The notes under the pieces are model-generated. The model saw only the letters and a list, made by a program, of their open reading frames with translations. It searched no databases and was not told where the DNA came from. This document shows, in pieces, positions 8,212 to 17,627 of a DNA stretch of 64,000 nt. The DNA is from Nonlabens ulvanivorans (lineage in GTDB: Bacteria > Bacteroidota > Bacteroidia > Flavobacteriales > Flavobacteriaceae), in contig NZ_BBMK01000010.1 of assembly GCF_000755285.1 (NCBI RefSeq), positions 1 through 64,000 on the forward strand, written 5' to 3'. Each line of letters starts with the position of its first letter. Positions within the stretch are counted from its first letter, which is position 1. The position numbers and the translations under genes were made by a program.

Positions 8212-9288
8212 TTACACATCATAACTCACCACCAGTTTCTTACTAGTAGGCACACTCACACAACTTAAAACGAAGCCTTTTTCCACCTCTTCATCAGTCA
8301 GTGCATAATTCACTTTCATGGCTACAGATCCTTCTAGAACCTTACACTTACATGTACTACAAACACCACCTTTACAAGCATATGGTAAGTCTGCTCCAGC
8401 ACCTATCGCGCCATCTAGCACATTATCAAAGTCATCACCTAGGACAAATTTAAACTCGCGACTACCATCTATAATAGTCACGTCTACTCCATCTACTTTT
8501 TTCTCTAACGCTGCTGCGGCACGAGCCTTATCTGCATCACTTAATCCACTTACGAACAATTCAAAATGAACATTTTCTTTCTTCATTCCTGCAGTGACTA
8601 ATTCATCTCTTATTAAGAAAATCATCTCTTCTGGACCACAAATAAAGGCATGGTCTGTATTCGGTGCGTTTATTAAAGTTTTAGTAAGCGTTTGTAATTT
8701 TTCTTGGTCAAAACGTCCATTAAACAATGGAATATCTCTATGCTCACGACTTAAGAAATAAAACACTTCAAAACGGCTTAAATACTTGTTTTTAAGCGCT
8801 TCTATCTCTTCCTTAAATATAATTGATTTTACGGTTCTATTAAGGTAGAATAACTTGAATTTAGCATTAGGTTCACTAGCAAGGTGCGTTTTAATGATAC
8901 TCAACATAGGAGTAATTCCACTACCAGCGGCAAATGCTATATAGTTTTTGGTATCATACTCTTCTGATACTTCAATACCAAAATCTCCACTAGGTGCAGC
9001 AACTTGCAACACATCACCAGTCTTTAACTCGCGATTTACATAAGTAGAAAACTTACCTTCAAAGATTTCTTTAATGGCTACTTTCCACTCGTTATCCAGC
9101 GGACTGCTACACAAAGAATAACTGCGACGCAGGTCTTCTCCATTAATCATAGCGCGCAAGGTCAAAAACTGACCTGGACGATACTTAAATTCTTCTTTAA
9201 GCTCTTGTGGAACGTCAAAGGCGATTACCGTGGTATCATTTGTCTCTTTATAGACTTGAGATAATGTTATGTTATGAAAGTTGCTCAC
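8212..9288 (-). CDS. paaE: phenylacetyl-CoA epoxidase reductase PaaE
   Basis: About 358 residues: an FAD-binding ferredoxin-reductase domain (RPGQFLTLRAMINGEDLRRSYSLCSSP), an NAD-binding domain (FAAGSGITPMLSIIKT), and a C-terminal plant-type 2Fe-2S domain with YACKGGVCSTCKCKVL. It passes electrons from NAD(P)H to PaaA. I start it at the GTG giving MSNFHNITLSQV. A second GTG at 9324 would add 12 residues, but it lies upstream of the predicted transcription start and inside the operator-like inverted repeat. It is the first gene of the paa cluster here. Confidence 0.93.
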   Translation of the reverse strand: MSNFHNITLSQVYKETNDTTVIAFDVPQELKEEFKYRPGQFLTLRAMINGEDLRRSYSLCSSPLDNEWKVAIKEIFEGKFSTYVNRELKTGDVLQVAAPSGDFGIEVSEEYDTKNYIAFAAGSGITPMLSIIKTHLASEPNAKFKLFYLNRTVKSIIFKEEIEALKNKYLSRFEVFYFLSREHRDIPLFNGRFDQEKLQTLTKTLINAPNTDHAFICGPEEMIFLIRDELVTAGMKKENVHFELFVSGLSDADKARAAAALEKKVDGVDVTIIDGSREFKFVLGDDFDNVLDGAIGAGADLPYACKGGVCSTCKCKVLEGSVAMKVNYALTDEEVEKGFVLSCVSVPTSKKLVVSYDV

Positions 9289-9312
9289 AGATATTAGGTC
9301 GTTAAGTTTACA

Positions 9313-9344
9313 CAAAACTAACACTTGTTAGTTTGGAAAGCAAG
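9313..9344 (-). promoter_or_regulatory. paaE promoter
   Basis: On the minus strand CTTG (9344-9341) is followed after 20 bp by TAGTTTTG (9320-9313), an exact TAnnTTTG -7 box with a one-mismatch -33 box. Transcription would start near 9308, about 20 nt before the GTG at 9288. Confidence 0.6.
9315..9334. promoter_or_regulatory. 9+9 bp inverted repeat, candidate repressor operator
   Basis: AAACTAACA, two bases, TGTTAGTTT: a perfect inverted repeat that overlaps the -7 element of the paaE promoter. This size and symmetry suit a TetR-family dimer, the type of regulator (PaaR) that commonly represses phenylacetate genes until phenylacetyl-CoA binds. No regulator gene is in the window. Operator identity is inferred. 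Confidence 0.6.
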
Positions 9345-9438
9345 TATCTTTTTTAGGTGTGTATTTTATGGTATTGTTAATTAACCTTTAACGCCATTTT
9401 CACGACGATAGATAACTTAGTCTTGTATATTGCTATAT

Positions 9439-10041
9439 ATGAAGTATCCTTTTATTACAGCACCAGATTCTATTCTAAATCAAGCAGAAAAAGCGATGTC
9501 TTTTTATCCAGCTTTAAAAGAAACTAAAATAGAATTTAAGTTTAATGACATGGTGCGCAAAAACTTTATGCAAGCGCAACCTACCTGGAAAAGTATTTTT
9601 AAATCGCGTAAGAATAGAAGTTACATCATATTAATAAGTAAAGAGTTTAAAGTAGAAAACGAAATCTTTACTATTAAAGAGGTTCCTAATGATGTATTGA
9701 TAGGTTGGTTAGGTCACGAGCTAGGACATGTCATGGATTACAGATCACGCTCCACTATAGATATGATTTTCTTTGGATTAAAATATTTATACTCACATGC
9801 ACATATCCAAGAAGTAGAACGCGCCGCAGACGATTATGCCGTACGTCATGGAATGGGAGAATATATTCTAAAGACAAAAGAATTTATTTTAAATCACACG
9901 AGCCTGTCTGAGAAATATAAAAAACACATGCGTAAGTTCTATCTATCTCCTGAAGAGATTCTAGAATTGATCAATCGCTATGGGGAAACTGGAGAAAAGC
10001 CTAGTAAAGAAGAGCTGGCGCCGCAGGCGCATAGTCATTAA
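9439..10041 (+). CDS. HExxH-type metalloprotease-like protein
   Basis: 200 residues with the zinc-binding motif HELGH (GWLGHELGHVMDYRSRS, about residue 95) and a downstream VERAADDYAVRHGM that resembles the third-ligand glutamate region (ExxxD) of M48-type peptidases. No signal peptide, and the only hydrophobic segment is short (MIFFGLKYLY), so it is probably cytoplasmic or membrane-associated. I choose the ATG at 9439 over one three codons upstream. It is divergent from paaE. The substrate is unknown, and no closer family name can be given from the sequence. Confidence 0.7.
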   Translation: MKYPFITAPDSILNQAEKAMSFYPALKETKIEFKFNDMVRKNFMQAQPTWKSIFKSRKNRSYIILISKEFKVENEIFTIKEVPNDVLIGWLGHELGHVMDYRSRSTIDMIFFGLKYLYSHAHIQEVERAADDYAVRHGMGEYILKTKEFILNHTSLSEKYKKHMRKFYLSPEEILELINRYGETGEKPSKEELAPQAHSH

Positions 10042-10129
10042 ACTAAAAAACTTTTTGATTACCATGAAGCGAAGCTGTCCTACGACGGCTTGACTAGTTA
10101 AAATTATTTGCTACAACACTCGCTGAGTT

Positions 10130-11650
10130 TTACAGACTACTCACAAACTCTTCCCAAGCCTGAAACTTCTCTTCATCCATTACTTTTTCCATTTTTACCT
10201 GACCACCTTTTTTCTTATTGTGATCATTCCATTTTGCAAACGTTTCTGGTTGTATTTTATGGACTTGAACACCTTTTAGTGCTTTAGTTCTAGCGACTTT
10301 GTAATTCTTATTGGCTTCTTGTAAGGATAGATCTAGTGCCTCAGCAATTTCTGTTTCTGAAGTTTCTGTTTCTGTACCTAAGTACCATACATGGTAAAAT
10401 TCTCCGTCTATCTTTTTGGCACTAACTGTAAATTCTTTGATGCTTGTATTGAATTTTTCTTGTAATTCTGTTATTGCGGTTTCCATCTTAAGCACAGATA
10501 ACTGGCTACCAACTACGTTTAAGAAAAACTTCGTTCGACCGGTTATTTTAATTTCGGCTTTTTCTACGTCTGTAAATTTTATTGTATCACCTATTAAGTA
10601 ACGCCATGCGCCAGACACAGTTGATATAATTAGAGCATAGTCCACTTGTTCTTCTACCTCAGCCATGGTTAGAACTGGCGCATCATCTGAAATACTACCA
10701 TCTTGTTCTACATATTCTGGTTTAAAAGGAACGAATTCAAAATAAATACCACCATCAGTAATCAATTGCATTGAACTTGTTTCTGGACGTTGTTGACACG
10801 CTATAAAACCTTCACTGGCTAGATACGTATCTACGATCTGCACCGGTTTTGTAAAAAGCTTTTCAAAGATAGAACGATAGGGTTCAAAAGCCACACCACC
10901 AGAAGTATAAACCGACAAATTAGGCCATATTTCATGGATGGAATCTACCTTGTGATAATCCATTACTTTTCTAAGCATCATTTCTAACCACGATGGAATA
11001 CCACTCAACATCCCTATATCCCAATTCTTAGCTTCTTCGGCTATTTTTTGAACGCGCTCGTCCCAGTCGTCTATGGAAGATATTTCTTTTCCAGGTCTGT
11101 AAAATGAATCTAAAAATTCTGGTATGTTACTGGCAGATATTCCACTTATCTCACCTATCGTAAAACCATCTTCTACATTTAAATCTGTAGAACTACCTAA
11201 TGCTAGGACTTCACTCTCAAATACATCGGTAGGTAAATCAAAATTAGTCAACGCGCTTACCTGTCTGGTTCCTGCAGCTTTTATCGCCGCAATCATTTCA
11301 TCTGTGACTGGAATTGTTTTAGATTTTTTACCTGTAGTACCACTTGATCTAGCAAGAAATTTTGGCACACCTGGCCATGTGATATCAGGTTTCCCTTCTT
11401 TCATGCGAGACCACCATTGCTCATCCATTTTATGATAGTCGTAAAATGGTACCGCTTCCGCGAAAGCATGCTCCATATCATCATTTTCTATAATATTACG
11501 GAAGTCATAATAAAGACCAAAAGAGGTATTCTTTGCGGTCTTCAATAAATACTCCAAGACTTTGCGCTGTGCAACCACATGATCTGATGTCGCGGTAATA
11601 CTCTCGTGTAGATTTAATGCTGTCTTAATTATAGGACCTAAAAGTGCCAT
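10130..11650 (-). CDS. GH3 family protein
   Basis: 506 residues of the GH3 auxin-responsive-promoter family, adenylate-forming acyl-amido synthetases. Visible blocks include FLARSSGTTGKKSKTIPVT (ATP-binding loop, near residue 105), VYTSGGVAFEPYRSIFEKL, DTYLASEGFIACQ and YLIGDTIKFTDVEKAEIKITGRTKFFLNVVG. Bacterial members are common in flavobacteria, but their substrates are mostly unknown. A minus-strand TATTTTTG box at 11675-11668 and a 7-bp inverted repeat (TGGTATA/TATACCA, 11650-11669) directly precede the start codon. A decayed palindrome copy sits inside the gene. It is a single gene, not obviously in an operon. Confidence 0.88.
   Translation of the reverse strand: MALLGPIIKTALNLHESITATSDHVVAQRKVLEYLLKTAKNTSFGLYYDFRNIIENDDMEHAFAEAVPFYDYHKMDEQWWSRMKEGKPDITWPGVPKFLARSSGTTGKKSKTIPVTDEMIAAIKAAGTRQVSALTNFDLPTDVFESEVLALGSSTDLNVEDGFTIGEISGISASNIPEFLDSFYRPGKEISSIDDWDERVQKIAEEAKNWDIGMLSGIPSWLEMMLRKVMDYHKVDSIHEIWPNLSVYTSGGVAFEPYRSIFEKLFTKPVQIVDTYLASEGFIACQQRPETSSMQLITDGGIYFEFVPFKPEYVEQDGSISDDAPVLTMAEVEEQVDYALIISTVSGAWRYLIGDTIKFTDVEKAEIKITGRTKFFLNVVGSQLSVLKMETAITELQEKFNTSIKEFTVSAKKIDGEFYHVWYLGTETETSETEIAEALDLSLQEANKNYKVARTKALKGVQVHKIQPETFAKWNDHNKKKGGQVKMEKVMDEEKFQAWEEFVSSL
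11453..11467. repeat. palindrome copy with one core mismatch, in the GH3 gene
   Basis: CGCTTCCGCGAAAGC, one T-to-C change in the core, read as AFAEA within EHAFAEAVPF. Confidence 0.75.
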
Positions 11651-11786
11651 GGTATAGTGGTTTATACCAAAAATAACTCTTCGTACGCTTGTGCTAGGTT
11701 AAGGTTCTGATAAGATTTTAAGTACGAGTAAATTTGCATGTTTATCCTAATGACTCAAGGAACTGGACTGCTAAAATAATGATAGC

Positions 11787-12650
11787 CTAATGATATTTAG
11801 TAAAGATCTTTGTAGCCTCGTTATAACTGCTTTCAAAGGACATCGCGTTTACATTAGAATCTGCTTTTACGGCATTAAAATAACTTACCATTTTCTCTGT
11901 AGGCATATTACCTGTAAGCTCATCCTTTGCCATAGGACAACCGCCAAAACCTTGAATCGCACCATCAAAACGACGACAACCAGCTTTATAAGCGGCATCT
12001 ACTTTTTCATGCCACGTGGTAGGTGTGGTATGTAAGTGAGCACCAAATTCTAATTCAGGATATTTAGGAATCAAGTTAGAAAACAAATAGGTAATCGTCT
12101 CGGGATCTGAGCTACCTATGGTATCAGAAAGCGATAAAATCTTAACGCCCATCTTGTATAATTTCTCTGTCCACTCTCCTACGATCTCTACATTCCATGG
12201 ATCTCCATAAGGATTACCAAAGCCCATCGAGATATAAACCACCAACTCTTTATCATGCTTTTGTGCGAGATCAATAACCTCTTGAAGCAACGCTACACTT
12301 TGAGCAATCGTTTTATGGGTATTACGCATCTGGAAATTCTCTGAAATAGAGAACGGATAACCCAAATATTGAATCTCTGGATGCTCACAAGCAGCTTTTG
12401 CACCACGCAAGTTTGCAATAATAGCAAGCAGTTTAGATTCTGTTTTAGAAAGATCTAGTTTTGAAAGAACCTCAGCCGTATCCACTAGTTGTGGTATTGC
12501 CTTAGGAGAAACAAAACTACCAAAATCTATCGTATCAAATCCACAGCGCAATAAGGACTGAAGATATTGAACCTTCAAATCTGTAGGAATCATTTCTTTA
12601 ATTCCTTGCATTGCGTCACGCGGACATTCTATGATTTTCACCTTTTCCAT
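11787..12650 (-). CDS. hydroxymethylglutaryl-CoA lyase
   Basis: 287 residues, a DRE-TIM metallolyase. The substrate/metal-binding start is ECPRDAMQGIKEMIPT, LSLSDTIGSSDP and FGAHLHTTPTTWHEKVDAAYKAGCRRFDGAIQGFGGCPMAKDELTGN contain the metal-binding HxH and the catalytic-loop cysteine (GGCP). It cleaves HMG-CoA to acetoacetate and acetyl-CoA at the end of leucine degradation. The start ECPRDAMQ differs from the common GPRDGLQ, but flavobacterial members share it. It is monocistronic between the GH3 gene and the lysE-type gene. Confidence 0.9.
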   Translation of the reverse strand: MEKVKIIECPRDAMQGIKEMIPTDLKVQYLQSLLRCGFDTIDFGSFVSPKAIPQLVDTAEVLSKLDLSKTESKLLAIIANLRGAKAACEHPEIQYLGYPFSISENFQMRNTHKTIAQSVALLQEVIDLAQKHDKELVVYISMGFGNPYGDPWNVEIVGEWTEKLYKMGVKILSLSDTIGSSDPETITYLFSNLIPKYPELEFGAHLHTTPTTWHEKVDAAYKAGCRRFDGAIQGFGGCPMAKDELTGNMPTEKMVSYFNAVKADSNVNAMSFESSYNEATKIFTKYH

Positions 12651-12714
12651 CAGTGTGTAAAGATAACGTGGATTTAAGATTTACGAAAACGATTTCAACT
12701 TCTTATTTTTATCG

Positions 12715-12741
12715 CAAAAAGCCTCTTAAAAACTAAGAGGC
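12715..12741 (-). terminator. rho-independent terminator
   Basis: Perfect 8-bp stem GCCTCTTA/TAAGAGGC with a 5-nt loop. On the minus strand it is followed by a T-run, so it would stop transcription coming from the LysE/pyrD pair, about 140 bp past the LysE stop. A run of five G lies nearby at 12765-12769. Confidence 0.8.
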
Positions 12742-12879
12742 CTTAAGGTTCAAGCAAAAATTAAGGGGGAAGTTTAATTTTTAATTGTAATTTCTTTTCT
12801 ATCAAATCTGAGTTCAAATATGAATGATAAGAATCACATAAATATCACAAACCTATGAAACCCTAGAAAAGCGTTCCTT

Positions 12880-13500
12880 TTAAGGAATCAGTATCGCCAC
12901 TGCAATTCCTATAAAAACTACGATCTGCGCCCATTTCATAGCTGGGGGGGCAAACCATTTTGAAGATTTTATGAAACTTGCAGCTTTTCCTGCTAGCAAA
13001 GCAATCGTGTAAAAGGTCAATAAAGAAACGAGCATAAAAACGCCACCTAGCATATAGATTTGAATCCAATCTGGATAAGAGTTTGCGATTACAAACTGTG
13101 GTAATAAAGCTAGAAAGAATAAGGTTACTTTAGGATTTAGCAAATTCATGGTGATGCCGACTTTGTAGAGTTTCCATAGACTTCTATTAGATGCTTTTTC
13201 AGCTCCAAATTCAATACTCGCATCTGATTTGAAAATTTTAAACGCCAGATAAAGCAAGTAAATGGCTCCAGCTATTTTTATAGCATATAACAACCACTCG
13301 TTATCTCTTATGACAATGGCAAAACCAAATGCAACTACAGATGTATGAACTATGCAACCTGTAATCAATCCACTAGCAATGGCAATTCCATATTTAGAAC
13401 CACGAGCTACCGATTGTGTAAGGACAAAAATATTATCTGGTCCTGGAGAAATGGCAAGTAGTAAGGTTGCAAATGCAAAAGATACCAGTGACTCTATCAC
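12880..13500 (-). CDS. LysE family translocator
   Basis: 206 residues, an inner-membrane amino-acid/metabolite exporter of the LysE/RhtB family with about six membrane spans. Diagnostic are the N-terminal [29 protein letters not shown] and the [23 protein letters not shown] segment. The start codon overlaps the pyrD stop by four bases, so the genes are coupled. A seven-C tract (12944-12950 on the plus strand) near the C terminus encodes FAPPAM and may include one extra proline relative to the true sequence. The substrate is unknown. Confidence 0.88.
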   Translation of the reverse strand: MIESLVSFAFATLLLAISPGPDNIFVLTQSVARGSKYGIAIASGLITGCIVHTSVVAFGFAIVIRDNEWLLYAIKIAGAIYLLYLAFKIFKSDASIEFGAEKASNRSLWKLYKVGITMNLLNPKVTLFFLALLPQFVIANSYPDWIQIYMLGGVFMLVSLLTFYTIALLAGKAASFIKSSKWFAPPAMKWAQIVVFIGIAVAILIP

Positions 13501-14543
13501 AATCCTCGAGCAACTATAGCATCATTAATATCTTTAATCAACTTAGGTCCTTCATAAACAAAACCAGTGTACAACTGCACTAGACTAGCTCCAGCATTTA
13601 GTTTATCAATGGCATCTTGTGCGGACATGATGCCACCTACTCCTATGATTGGGAAAGCACCGTTGCTTTTTTGATGCAAAAAGGCAATTACTTCTGTGGC
13701 TCTTTGAGTAAGTGGCGCACCACTCAATCCGCCAGCTTGTTTTACTAGACTTTCTTCTGATTGCAATCCTTCTCTAGAAATGGTTGTATTACTAGATATG
13801 ACTCCATCAATTTGAGTATCTTCTACTATTCCTATGATATCTAGTAACTGATCGTCAGTCAAATCTGGAGCAATTTTAAGAAGTATAGGCTTTCTGTTAG
13901 CCTTCTTATTATTTAAGTCTTGAAGTGTTTGAAGTATGTGCGTTAAAGGCTTTCTATCTTGAAGTTCGCGCAATCCTGGTGTGTTAGGAGAACTAACATT
14001 TACAGTAAAATAGTCAACGTGATCAAATAATTTTTCAAAACAGATGATATAATCGTTTACCGCATCCTCATTAGGTGTGAGTTTGTTCTTCCCAATATTT
14101 CCACCTATCAAGACGTGATGAGGTTTCCCTAATTTAGGATTCTTTTTCAATCGTTCTACAGCAGCATCTACTCCACCGTTATTAAATCCCATTCTGTTTA
14201 CAATCGCTTGGTCTTTCTTTAATCTGAACAATCGTTGCTTAGGATTTCCATCTTGCGGCTTTGGTGTCAGCGTTCCTATTTCTATAAATCCAAAACCAAG
14301 ATTTGAAAATTCTTTAAATGCTTTAGCATCTTTATCAAATCCAGCTGCCATTCCTACTGGATTCTCAAACTGTAAACCAAAGAGTTCTCTTTTTAAAGCA
14401 GGATGATTTTGCTTGTAACGCTTTCGCGAAAGCGCACTAAAACCAGGCACTTTGCTCAATAATTTGATGCTTTTAAAAGAAAAATGATGAACTGCCTCTG
14501 GATCAAAGGAGAAAAGTAACGGTCGTACTATAGATTTATACAT
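13497..14543 (-). CDS. pyrD: quinone-dependent dihydroorotate dehydrogenase (class 2)
   Basis: 348 residues. It oxidises dihydroorotate to orotate in pyrimidine synthesis, using FMN and membrane quinone. Class 2 features: the N-terminal membrane-associating extension ([23 protein letters not shown]), [15 protein letters not shown], and the catalytic serine in [19 protein letters not shown] prefer the ATG at 14543; a TTG 18 bp upstream would add MHNLIL. The gene carries a palindrome copy encoding LSRKR in the N-terminal region, where sequence is poorly conserved. It is divergent from lpd. Confidence 0.93.
   Translation of the reverse strand: MYKSIVRPLLFSFDPEAVHHFSFKSIKLLSKVPGFSALSRKRYKQNHPALKRELFGLQFENPVGMAAGFDKDAKAFKEFSNLGFGFIEIGTLTPKPQDGNPKQRLFRLKKDQAIVNRMGFNNGGVDAAVERLKKNPKLGKPHHVLIGGNIGKNKLTPNEDAVNDYIICFEKLFDHVDYFTVNVSSPNTPGLRELQDRKPLTHILQTLQDLNNKKANRKPILLKIAPDLTDDQLLDIIGIVEDTQIDGVISSNTTISREGLQSEESLVKQAGGLSGAPLTQRATEVIAFLHQKSNGAFPIIGVGGIMSAQDAIDKLNAGASLVQLYTGFVYEGPKLIKDINDAIVARGL
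14419..14434. repeat. 16-bp palindrome, perfect copy, in pyrD
   Basis: Read on the minus strand in the frame that gives ALSRKRYK, different from the AFAKA frame used in most genes. Confidence 0.95.
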
Positions 14544-14562
14544 AAGAATAAGGTTGTGCAAA

Positions 14563-14596
14563 TTTACAATCCGTTGGACTTTATTCCATATTTTTG
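14563..14596 (+). promoter_or_regulatory. probable lpd promoter
   Basis: TATTTTTG at 14589-14596 matches TAnnTTTG; TTTA at 14563-14566 is a one-mismatch -33 box at 22 bp. Transcription would start close to 14600, giving a leader of under 20 nt before the ATG at 14619. Confidence 0.5.
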
Positions 14597-14618
14597 TGAC
14601 TCTTAAAAATTGACAGAT

Positions 14619-16013
14619 ATGAGTAAATATGATGTAATCGTTTTAGGTAGTGGACCTGGTGGATATGTAACTGCAATACGCGCGTCTCAATTAGGTTTGA
14701 AAACTGCTATTGTAGAGAAGGAATCTCTAGGTGGAGTATGTTTGAATTGGGGGGGTTGTATCCCTACAAAAGCACTGATTAAAAGTGCTGATGTTTTCAA
14801 TTACCTCAACCATGCCGAAGATTATGGTCTTAAAGTTACTGGTGTAGATAAAGATTTTAACGCGGTTGTAAAACGTTCTCGTGATGTTGCTGACGGAATG
14901 AGTAAAGGTGTACAGTTCTTATTGAAAAAGAATAAGATAGATGTCATCATGGGTTATGGTACCGTGAAAAAAGGAAAGAAAATCGAAGTAAAGGCCGATG
15001 ATGGATCTACTTCAACTGTTGAAGGTAACCATATCATTATCGCTACTGGTGCAAAGTCTCGTGTACTTCCTAACTTACCACAGGATGGTAAAAAAGTAAT
15101 AGGTTATCGTGAAGCAATGACACTAGAAAAGCAACCTAAGAAGATGATCGTAGTAGGATCTGGAGCGATAGGTGTTGAGTTTGCATATTTCTATAACTCA
15201 ATGGGAACTGAGGTTACTATTGTAGAGTATGTAGATCGTATTGTACCTGTTGAAGATATTGATGTTTCAAAGCAAATGGAACGCAGCTTTAAAAAAGCAG
15301 GTATTAAAATCATGACGTCTAGTGAAGTTACTGGTGTAGATACATCTGGTAATGGTGTTAAAGCAACGGTTAAAACTAAAAAAGGAGAAGAAGTTCTTGA
15401 AGCTGATATCGTATTAAGTGCGGTAGGAATTGAGACTAACTTATCTAACATAGGTCTAGAAGAAGTAGGAATCTCTACAGATCGTGGTAAAGTACTAGTT
15501 AATGACTGGTATCAAACTAACATACCTGGATATTATGCCATAGGTGATATTACAGCTGGTCCAGCTCTAGCTCACGTGGCAAGTGCCGAAGGTATTTTGT
15601 GTGTTGAGAAAATTGCAGATATGCATGTAGAACCACTTGATTATGGAAACATACCTGGCTGTACATACTCTACTCCAGAAATTGCGAGTGTAGGTATGAC
15701 AGAAGCACAAGCTAAAGAAGCTGGTTATGAATTAAAGGTTGGTAAATTCCCATTCAGCGCATCTGGAAAAGCAAGTGCATCTGGTGCAAAGGATGGCTTT
15801 GTAAAAGTAATTTTTGATGCTAAATATGGTGAGTGGTTAGGATGTCACATGATAGGTGCTGGTGTTACTGACATGATTGCCGAGGCAGTTCTAGGTCGTA
15901 AACTAGAAACTACTGGTCACGAAGTATTAAAAGCGATACATCCACACCCTACAATGAGTGAAGCGGTAATGGAAGCTGTAGCAGACGCATATGGTGAGGT
16001 GATTCACTTATAA
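14619..16013 (+). CDS. lpdA: dihydrolipoyl dehydrogenase, with an extra glycine in the active site
   Basis: 464 residues, the E3 flavoprotein that reoxidises dihydrolipoamide of 2-oxo-acid dehydrogenase complexes. FAD-binding [22 protein letters not shown]-binding [19 protein letters not shown], and the dimer domain with [13 protein letters not shown] are all in place. The redox motif reads [14 protein letters not shown]: Cys41 and Cys47 are five residues apart, while the family has Cys-x4-Cys ([13 protein letters not shown]). The extra glycine comes from a seven-G tract at 14749-14755 where four are expected. As written the disulfide would be disturbed; a sequence error is more likely. Start at the ATG giving [12 protein letters not shown]. 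Confidence 0.93.
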   Translation: MSKYDVIVLGSGPGGYVTAIRASQLGLKTAIVEKESLGGVCLNWGGCIPTKALIKSADVFNYLNHAEDYGLKVTGVDKDFNAVVKRSRDVADGMSKGVQFLLKKNKIDVIMGYGTVKKGKKIEVKADDGSTSTVEGNHIIIATGAKSRVLPNLPQDGKKVIGYREAMTLEKQPKKMIVVGSGAIGVEFAYFYNSMGTEVTIVEYVDRIVPVEDIDVSKQMERSFKKAGIKIMTSSEVTGVDTSGNGVKATVKTKKGEEVLEADIVLSAVGIETNLSNIGLEEVGISTDRGKVLVNDWYQTNIPGYYAIGDITAGPALAHVASAEGILCVEKIADMHVEPLDYGNIPGCTYSTPEIASVGMTEAQAKEAGYELKVGKFPFSASGKASASGAKDGFVKVIFDAKYGEWLGCHMIGAGVTDMIAEAVLGRKLETTGHEVLKAIHPHPTMSEAVMEAVADAYGEVIHL

Positions 16014-16033
16014 AGTAAGATTAATAATAAATC

Positions 16034-16068
16034 AAAAGCCTCAATTTCTTATTGAAATTGAGGCTTTT
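16034..16068. terminator. bidirectional terminator
   Basis: A 15-bp perfect stem (AAAAGCCTCAATTTC and its complement) with a TTATT loop, and T-runs on both strands, between convergent lpd and the porin gene. Confidence 0.9.
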
Positions 16069-16135
16069 TGTATAAACAATTATTTAAACAATAGAACTAA
16101 TCAATTCTATATTAAACGGACATAAATTCTTGTTA

Positions 16136-16705
16136 CTAATTAAATGTATAGCCTATTGATATCTGTCCTACATTATTACTAATTCTTATATCTTCAAATT
16201 CATCACCTGCAATATTTGCCAATCCTAGGTTATATCTTAGAGAAAGCATTAAACCACCACTAAACTCATAACTAGCACCTAGTCCTACGCCATAATCAAA
16301 AGATTTGAAAATATCTTCTAAGTCTTCGCTATCTCCGTCGTAAGTTAATTTCTTACTCACAGCAAAACCGAATTGAGGACCGATCTCAGCACTTAAACCA
16401 TCGGCAACTAATAATTTAGCCATTATAGGAACGTTTATATAATTAAGTCTAAATTTTAACTCGCTATCCTCTTCACTTTGTGCTCCTTGTGAGGAGTACA
16501 ATAGTTCGGGTTGAATCATGAAAGTATCAGAAATCTCAAATTGAGCAAAACCACCAATATGAAATGCTGTTAATGTCTCTACATCATTATCATCACCACC
16601 TAAATCGGCAAAATTCACGCCTCCTTTAAGTCCAAAATTATCTTGAGCCTGTACCGCTCCAATTCCAAAAACTGCTATTGCAGCACTTAATAGTATTTTT
16701 TTCAT
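16136..16705 (-). CDS. outer membrane beta-barrel protein (porin family)
   Basis: 189 residues with a clear signal peptide (MKKILLSAAIAVFGIGAVQAQ) and OMP_b-brl_2 features: the opening FGLKGGVNFADLGGDD, alternating hydrophobic strands such as IQPELLYSSQGAQ and FRLNYINVPIMAKLLV, and a C-terminal strand ending QISIGYTFN with terminal aromatic residue. It is similar in plan to the barrels at 17628 and 20782. The role is structural or transport; no ligand can be named. Usual family length. Confidence 0.85.
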   Translation of the reverse strand: MKKILLSAAIAVFGIGAVQAQDNFGLKGGVNFADLGGDDNDVETLTAFHIGGFAQFEISDTFMIQPELLYSSQGAQSEEDSELKFRLNYINVPIMAKLLVADGLSAEIGPQFGFAVSKKLTYDGDSEDLEDIFKSFDYGVGLGASYEFSGGLMLSLRYNLGLANIAGDEFEDIRISNNVGQISIGYTFN

Positions 16706-16862
16706 TATTTATAGTTTATGAGGCTATAATCTTACAACTATTTAAATTAATTCAAAACATTTTCAACTACAATTTTTCCGAAGAGTTTAAAACATTCATT
16801 TTTAAGACTGATTAAAAATTCTTTCATCAATAATATTGAACTTTTTAGTACAACATTTTTAC

Positions 16863-17455
16863 TTAAAACTTAATACCTAATCCCAAAGTGACGGTATTTA
16901 TCCTACCTCTAGATGTAGATAAATTTTGAAGCTGAGTTCTTTTAAGAATATCTCCTTCATACCTTAAATCTATAAAAATACTTTTACTTGCTTGGTACCG
17001 CGCACCTAGTTGAAATCTAGCATTACGGATCTGTATTGAGGATTATTTTCTCTACCGTCATAGAAATTATAACTGCCAGCATACTCAACTGCCAGACCAC
17101 CGTAAGCAGTCCAACGAGGCGCAAATTGATAACCGTATTGTATAGATATGGTAGGAGCTAATCTGTAGTATAAACCAGCACTTAATTCCATTTTAAGATT
17201 GGAATTCTTATTGATTTGATACTGTGCAAAAAATGCTAGTCTGGTAATTCCATCAGTTTGAGAAAAACCACCTGTGCCCTGAAAATTAGAATAAGAACTT
17301 CGCTCTAATCCTTGATTCACTTGCAATCCAAAATTCCATGACTTGGGTTCTGGGAATAAATAGGATAAATCTGTCGATCTCTCTTTTTGCGCGTTTGTAA
17401 GTAAGGCACAAGAAAATGCGAGCAGCATGGCTGCAAAAAGTTTGTTTTTCATCAT
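16863..17455 (-). pseudogene. outer membrane beta-barrel protein, one frameshift
   Basis: A signal peptide (MMKNKLFAAMLLAFSCALLTNAQ) is followed by barrel strands up to residue 145. The frame is then lost near 17029-17032; one frame away the reading continues IRNARFQLGARYQASKSIF to a proper barrel end, TVTLGLGIKF, with a stop at 16863. Restoring one base gives about 197 residues. The clean continuation argues for a sequence error or very recent mutation. Family beyond 'outer membrane beta-barrel' is not recognised. Confidence 0.75.
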
Positions 17456-17627
17456 TTAGTTTTTTAGTTCAGAAGATAACGGCATATAAAATATAATTAT
17501 TTGTTAATCAAATTGTTAAATGCTCCCAATTGACAAATGAATATCTTGACCAAAGTATTTTCCTATAAATTGAACTTTTATTTAATAAATTAGATACTTT
17601 AGGGCCTTAACTAACCTAATTTATAAC

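Noticed and set aside
9289-9324. GTG at 9324 as the paaE start
   Set aside because: It lies upstream of the predicted transcription start and inside the inverted repeat; the GTG at 9288 gives a better N terminus.
9324-9439. TetR regulator gene next to the paaE operator
   Set aside because: Only non-coding sequence lies between paaE and the metalloprotease-like gene.
14749-14755. Seven-G tracts as phase-variation switches
   Set aside because: They sit in housekeeping genes such as lpd and rlmD and most add exactly three bases, so they would not switch anything on or off. Error is simpler.
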